The translations under genes and the position numbers were made by a program. Below are positions 6,688 through 10,025 of a stretch of DNA of 10,025 bases, piece after piece. A model generated the notes under the pieces. The model searched no databases, was not told the DNA's origin, and was given only the letters and a program-made list of their open reading frames with translations. The DNA comes from a bacterium. GTDB taxonomy: Bacteria > Babelota > Babeliae > Babelales > Vermiphilaceae. The DNA is taken from contig JAKAUA010000029.1 of assembly GCA_021827875.1 (NCBI GenBank), positions 1 to 10,025 on the forward strand, given 5' to 3'. Position 1 is the stretch's first letter; every line of letters begins with the position of its first letter.

Positions 6688-8025
6688 ATGTTACTTTTTC
6701 ACAATCTACAAATACTTCTCTACGCTCTCATGGGATGGCCTCTCATTTTATATGTTATCAGTACAGGGATTATCTGCACTATTGCGTTAAAAGGAATACA
6801 ACTGCATTATTTTGCTTATGCATGGAAATTAATTTTTTTTCCCCCAAAACAAGCAGCACCGGGAATAAAAGCGGATATGACACCGCTGCAAGCATTCATC
6901 AATACCTTAAGTACTAACTTAGGAAATGGCCTTTTAGCCGGTGTTGCAACAGCATTGTATGCCGGCGGACCGGGCGCAGCAATCTGGATGCTTATCATCG
7001 GCTTTATTCTTATGCCGGTACGCTTTGCTGAAGTACATTTAAGTGTATTATTTGGTTCAAAGAAAAAAAGCAGCACTATCGGTGGGCCCATGCTTTATCT
7101 GCAATCAATTGCCGGCGGGGCTTTTTTAGCACCGATATATACCGCGCTCTGTCTTATATTTATGTTTGTAGGAAGCGCTATTCAATCGAATTCTATTCGC
7201 ATTAGTGTGGATAATTGGCAAATTAATCCTTGGGTTACTGCAACCGTACTATTGTTATTTATTCTCTATGTTACCTTTGGGGGCGCTGCGCGTATTGTTA
7301 AAATTTCTGACAGCATCGTACCGATCAAAATTATTGTATTCTTCGCTTCTACATCAATCATCTTGTTATATCATGCATCATCATTGATTCCGGCACTTAA
7401 ATTAATGATGTCTGCCGCATTTTCTCCATTAGCTGCCATGGGTGGCATGTTGGGCTTTAGTGTACAACAGGCAATGCGTTTTGGCATTTCTCGATCAATT
7501 CTAGCAAGCGAAACAGGTCTTGGTACTGCAGCAATTCTTTTTAGTGCAACCGGCAGCAAAGAACCTGAAAAAGATGGTATTATTGCCATGCTGAGCACCT
7601 TTATTAGTACGCTTGTTTGCTTTATTTTAGCATTGTGTATTGTTGCCAGTGGTGTATGGGATAATGGCATGACCAGCACAACGCTTATTATTGCGTCCTT
7701 CTCAACTGTCTTTGGTTGGCTCGCAGGCTGGATAGTGAGTTTTTTATCTATTGCCTTTGGTATTGGTGCCTTGGTGTCTTATTCGTACATTATCAAAGAA
7801 GCATGGATCAGTATCTCACGTGGTAAATTTATACAACCACTTACCATTATGTATTGTTTATGTGTTTTTACCGGTGCGCTCATTGATGTAAATCTTATAT
7901 TTACTATTGTAGATTATACCAATGCAGGAATGCTTATAATCAACTTATTTGGCATTTTGTATTTGTTACCAAAAATAGTTCAGGGTCTTGCGCACTTTGA
8001 AAAAAATAATGACCCATCTACATGA
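6688..8025 (+). CDS. AGCS-family sodium/amino-acid symporter, copy 2, 445 aa
   Basis: This paralogue of the preceding gene has the same membrane layout and signatures: Thr-Pro-Leu-Gln-Ala at 65-69, Ala-Gly-Val-Ala-Thr-Ala at 84-89, and Glu-Thr-Gly-Leu-Gly-Thr-Ala in the second half. The loop equivalent to the family's Gly-Thr-Gly-Asn reads Gly-Asn-Gly-Leu (79-82), so copies 1 and 2 differ here (Ser against Leu) although nearly all flanking residues are identical. That is a plausible specificity difference. Other changes are mostly conservative and scattered over membrane helices, with no stop or frameshift, so both copies look maintained. The C-terminus has five extra residues ending in Ser-Thr. 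Its TGA overlaps the murE ATG in the sequence ATGA (8022-8025), implying coupled translation. The start at 6688 rests on homology with copy 1 and its ribosome binding site. Confidence 0.86.
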   Translation: MLLFHNLQILLYALMGWPLILYVISTGIICTIALKGIQLHYFAYAWKLIFFPPKQAAPGIKADMTPLQAFINTLSTNLGNGLLAGVATALYAGGPGAAIWMLIIGFILMPVRFAEVHLSVLFGSKKKSSTIGGPMLYLQSIAGGAFLAPIYTALCLIFMFVGSAIQSNSIRISVDNWQINPWVTATVLLLFILYVTFGGAARIVKISDSIVPIKIIVFFASTSIILLYHASSLIPALKLMMSAAFSPLAAMGGMLGFSVQQAMRFGISRSILASETGLGTAAILFSATGSKEPEKDGIIAMLSTFISTLVCFILALCIVASGVWDNGMTSTTLIIASFSTVFGWLAGWIVSFLSIAFGIGALVSYSYIIKEAWISISRGKFIQPLTIMYCLCVFTGALIDVNLIFTIVDYTNAGMLIINLFGILYLLPKIVQGLAHFEKNNDPST

Positions 8026-9449
8026 AGAATACTCCGGTGATGCCAACGCATTTCCCTGTTACGTGCCATACGGATTTTGTAGTGCAAGGGTCAACATTTG
8101 TTGCGATTAAAGGTTATAAAGAAGATGGCGCCCAATTTATTCCTCTTGCGATACAAAAAGGCGCTACTAAACTGATAATTGACCAATCAATACAACTACC
8201 CTTTGCTCTGCAACAAGAAATCACAAAAAAAAATATTACGCTCATGCGGGTGCAGAACACACGCCACGCACTTGCCATTTTAAGCGCGCAAGCAGCAGAC
8301 TATCCCGCTGATCATCTGCATATTATTGGCATTACCGGCACCAAGGGCAAAACTACTACCGGCTTTTTGCTTGAACATATTCTGCGACAGGGCGGCCATA
8401 CAACCGCGTTACTTAGTACCATCTACAATAAAATTGGCGATACCATCTTTGCATCGCCTTTAACAACAGCACAACCTGATTATTTGCACCAATTTTTAAA
8501 GTTATGCGTAGAACATAAGGTACGCTATGTGATTATGGAAGTCGCTGCACAAGCATTGTCTATGTATCGTGTAGCGGGCATATTCTTTGACGGCATTATT
8601 TTTACTAATTTTTCTCAAGAACATGGCGAATTCTACCCTACGCTAGAGCAATATTTTCACGCCAAGGCAGCTATTCTGGATCATGCAAAGCCAAATATTC
8701 CCATCATGATTAATCATGATGATATATGGTGTGCACGTCTGTTAGAAAAATATCCAAAGCTAGCCTCCTTTGGCCAAGAGCACGGCAGTAACTATAAACT
8801 AGCTATCACACAAGAGACGCCACACCTGCAGATAAATTTACATTACGATAATCATAATCTTGCATTACAAGCGCCAACTTTATTGGGCACGTTTAACGGT
8901 TATAACATTGCTGCAGCGGCCTCAATGGCATTGTCACTCAAGATTGATGAACAAATTATAACCAATGCGCTGCTCTCTTTTGGCAGCGTACCGGGGCGTA
9001 TGCAACGCTATCATTTACCAAATGGTGCTTGGGGAGTAATAGATTATGCGCACAATCCCTCATCTTTTGAGCAGCTTTTTTCATGTTTTAAAAAAATTAC
9101 TCCGCACTTAATTGTTATATTTGGCGCCGGTGGCGAACGTGCCCGCGATAAACGACCAATAATGGGTAGCATTGCTGCTCGTTATGCCGATTGCATCATC
9201 TTAACATCTGACAATCCACGCACCGAGGACCCTGCCGCGATTGTGCAAGATATTTTGCATGGCATTGATGAATCTTTGAGAACGAAAATTGTTATAGAAT
9301 TAGATCGCGAACAAGCGATCAAAAAAGCGTATCAATTATCGCAACAGAACTCGATTATTGCTCTTCTTGGCAAAGGTCCAGAAGAATACCAACTCATTAA
9401 AGGCGTTAAGCACTACTTTAGCGAAGCTAAAATACTACAATCTTTATAA
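8022..9449 (+). CDS. murE: UDP-MurNAc-tripeptide ligase MurE, probably meso-diaminopimelate-adding
   Basis: MurE is the cytoplasmic ATP-dependent ligase that adds the third stem residue to UDP-MurNAc-Ala-Glu. The 475 residues are slightly short for the family. Domain 1 is visible as Gly-Ser-Thr-Phe-Val-Ala (23-28) with Asp-Gly-Ala-Gln-Phe (35-39). The ATP loop is Gly-Thr-Lys-Gly-Lys-Thr-Thr (106-112). Glu173 and His201 fit the metal-binding positions and Lys215 the carbamylated lysine. Phe-Asn-Gly-Tyr-Asn (291-295), Pro-Gly-Arg-Met-Gln (324-328) and Asp-Tyr-Ala-His-Asn-Pro (341-346) follow. Asp-Asn-Pro-Arg (397-400) is the motif of diaminopimelate-adding enzymes. Departures are Val-Ala-Ala-Gln for Val-Ser-Ser-His (174-177), Gly-Glu-Phe-Tyr for Leu-Asp-Tyr-His after His201, and Gly-Lys-Gly-Pro-Glu for Gly-Lys-Gly-His-Glu (450-454). 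No Shine-Dalgarno is seen; the ATGA overlap with copy 2 suggests coupling. Confidence 0.92.
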   Translation: MKNTPVMPTHFPVTCHTDFVVQGSTFVAIKGYKEDGAQFIPLAIQKGATKLIIDQSIQLPFALQQEITKKNITLMRVQNTRHALAILSAQAADYPADHLHIIGITGTKGKTTTGFLLEHILRQGGHTTALLSTIYNKIGDTIFASPLTTAQPDYLHQFLKLCVEHKVRYVIMEVAAQALSMYRVAGIFFDGIIFTNFSQEHGEFYPTLEQYFHAKAAILDHAKPNIPIMINHDDIWCARLLEKYPKLASFGQEHGSNYKLAITQETPHLQINLHYDNHNLALQAPTLLGTFNGYNIAAAASMALSLKIDEQIITNALLSFGSVPGRMQRYHLPNGAWGVIDYAHNPSSFEQLFSCFKKITPHLIVIFGAGGERARDKRPIMGSIAARYADCIILTSDNPRTEDPAAIVQDILHGIDESLRTKIVIELDREQAIKKAYQLSQQNSIIALLGKGPEEYQLIKGVKHYFSEAKILQSL

Positions 9450-9453
9450 ATAG

Positions 9454-9486
9454 ATTAATCGTAGTTTATGCCTAGCGTTAATTTTT
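9454..9486. terminator. Possible terminator between murE and the convergent small gene
   Basis: ATTAATCG (9454-9461) and CGTTAAT (9476-9482) can pair with one bulged base across a 14-base loop, and a T-run follows at 9482-9486. It lies in the 28-base gap between convergent genes and enters the end of the minus-strand gene. The imperfect AT-rich stem makes this a weak call. Confidence 0.22.
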
Positions 9487-9774
9487 GATACCAACTAACT
9501 TTTCCAACAAAGCAAGTCTTTTTTCAAGTTCCGCTATCTTAGTTGCATTGCTATGCTTCTTACGTTTTTTTGGAGTGATTGATAAATCACAATTTAGCCT
9601 TACAATCACTGGCTTTTCATTGCTTTTGCTACTTGCAGTTTTATTTTGTAATAATTCTTCATCTGATGATTCATCAAATGTTTTTGATACTACATGCGAA
9701 GATTCAGTAGTATCCATCGCGCGTAAAGATATCACGCAACATAACAGACTCAAAAAAATAATATTTTTCTTCAT
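9478..9774 (-). CDS. Small secreted protein with C-terminal coiled coil, unknown function, 98 aa
   Basis: I recognise no family. The N-terminus is a clear signal peptide: Lys2-Lys3, a hydrophobic core at 5-17 with two cysteines, and probable cleavage in Leu-Arg-Ala before Met20-Asp21. The mature part starts acidic and Ser/Thr-rich (about 21-45), becomes basic at 67-73 (Pro-Lys-Lys-Arg-Lys-Lys), and ends in a short leucine heptad helix (about 78-95) that could form a coiled coil and so oligomerise. AAAGG lies eight bases before the ATG. A plus-strand ORF of similar length covers the same bases (9485-9778) but lacks a ribosome binding site, while this strand has both a ribosome binding site and a signal peptide, so the minus-strand reading is chosen. 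It converges on murE. The basic patch followed by a coiled coil is suggestive but assigns no function. Confidence 0.78.
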   Translation of the reverse strand: MKKNIIFLSLLCCVISLRAMDTTESSHVVSKTFDESSDEELLQNKTASSKSNEKPVIVRLNCDLSITPKKRKKHSNATKIAELEKRLALLEKLVGIKN

Positions 9775-9840
9775 TTAAGTTTCCTTTAATAAATAAATCG
9801 CATACATTACGACTTCGTTAATTATCGCAATGTTTTTTAA

Positions 9841-9863
9841 AATTATGCAGAATTCATAATTCT
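9841..9863. repeat. Overlapping inverted repeats upstream of the small secreted gene
   Basis: AGAATT (9849-9854) and AATTCT (9858-9863) form a 6-bp palindrome around CAT, and AATTATG (9841-9847) and CATAATT (9855-9861) form an overlapping 7-bp one. The two structures exclude each other. They lie about 70-90 bases upstream of the minus-strand gene and could be an operator, but chance is plausible in AT-rich DNA. The rest of 9775-10000 holds no gene I can support. Confidence 0.2.
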
Positions 9864-9989
9864 CTTTCAACAAAATTAAATTCTCTAAATGATCCTATAT
9901 CCATGTAATAAAGAAAACTCCTCTCATTAATTGCAATCAAATTACTCAAGCAGTTAGCATTATATATGTCATCTTTTACTATTTTTGTT

Positions 9990-9995
9990 AAAGGA
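9990..9995 (+). promoter_or_regulatory. Ribosome binding site of the right-edge gene
   Basis: AAAGGA lies five bases before ATG 10001 and supports a real gene start there. A TATATA at 9961-9966 is a possible -10 with no convincing -35. Confidence 0.55.
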
Positions 9996-10000
9996 TCTCT

Positions 10001-10025
10001 ATGAAAAAATTTCTGTTATGTCTTA
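10001..10025 (+). CDS. Start of a probable secreted protein, cut by the window edge
   Basis: Only eight codons are present, reading Met-Lys-Lys-Phe-Leu-Leu-Cys-Leu. That is a typical signal peptide opening: two lysines, then a hydrophobic core. An AAAGGA ribosome binding site stands five bases upstream. The cysteine at residue 7 is too close to the start to be a lipobox. Nothing can be said of the mature protein. Confidence 0.6.

Larger units (their letters stand above)
5284..8016 (+). repeat. Tandem duplication: carrier gene plus its leader, two copies
   Basis: Copy one runs from about 5284 to 6640 and copy two from about 6656 to 8016. Similarity begins 34 bases before the first start codon and 32 before the second, with the same order in both leaders: ATGAAAATATAAT, an A-rich run, then GAAAGG and the ATG. 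This shows that the ribosome binding site was duplicated with the gene. By hand alignment the proteins differ at about 67 of about 441 columns, so about 85% identity. DNA similarity is patchy: stretches around 6030-6115 against 7400-7485 are nearly identical, while others differ at many third codon positions. Confidence 0.88.

Overview
The window is AT-rich and gene-dense. It carries bacterial core genes (rsmE, tsaB, ruvX, murE) set among short secreted proteins of no recognisable family, a membrane-anchored ankyrin-type protein and a tandem pair of amino-acid carriers. A DAP-type MurE and Sec signal peptides point to a Gram-negative-type bacterium. The lineage-specific secreted proteins, the ankyrin repeats and the divergent catalytic motifs in housekeeping enzymes suggest a reduced, host-dependent lineage. 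My best guess is candidate phylum Dependentiae (TM6), but this is inference from gene style and no marker in the window proves it.

Layout. Bases 1-133 show only a hairpin and short open stretches. At 134-612 lies a secreted-protein gene broken by a frameshift. It is followed by an intact secreted protein (650-1459) and a strong terminator (1488-1517). A second unit holds a small secreted protein (1583-1912) overlapping rsmE (1884-2642), then an ankyrin-type protein with its own ribosome binding site (2720-3778). Converging on it from the minus strand are tsaB (3783-4481), a 57-residue zinc-ribbon protein (4494-4667) and, further upstream, ruvX (4811-5221). The zinc-ribbon/tsaB pair appears to have its own promoter, with A-tracts upstream and an inverted repeat over the -10 region.

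Divergently from ruvX, two AGCS-type sodium/amino-acid symporter paralogues (5318-6640 and 6688-8025) run into murE (8022-9449) through an ATGA stop/start overlap. The two carriers are about 85% identical by hand alignment and share their leader sequence, so the duplication included the translation signals. Carriage of amino acids next to the enzyme that adds an amino acid to the peptidoglycan stem suggests, but does not prove, a link between amino-acid import and wall synthesis. The window closes with a small secreted protein on the minus strand (9478-9774) and the first codons of another signal-peptide gene (from 10001).

The main points of interest are: a zinc-ribbon gene too short for usual ORF cutoffs; the duplicated carriers with an altered substrate-loop motif coupled to murE; housekeeping enzymes (RuvX, RsmE, TsaB, MurE) with substitutions at normally conserved positions; and a cluster of signal-peptide proteins, one of them frameshifted. 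No CRISPR array, rRNA, tRNA or insertion sequence was seen, and I did not find a clearly new multi-gene system.
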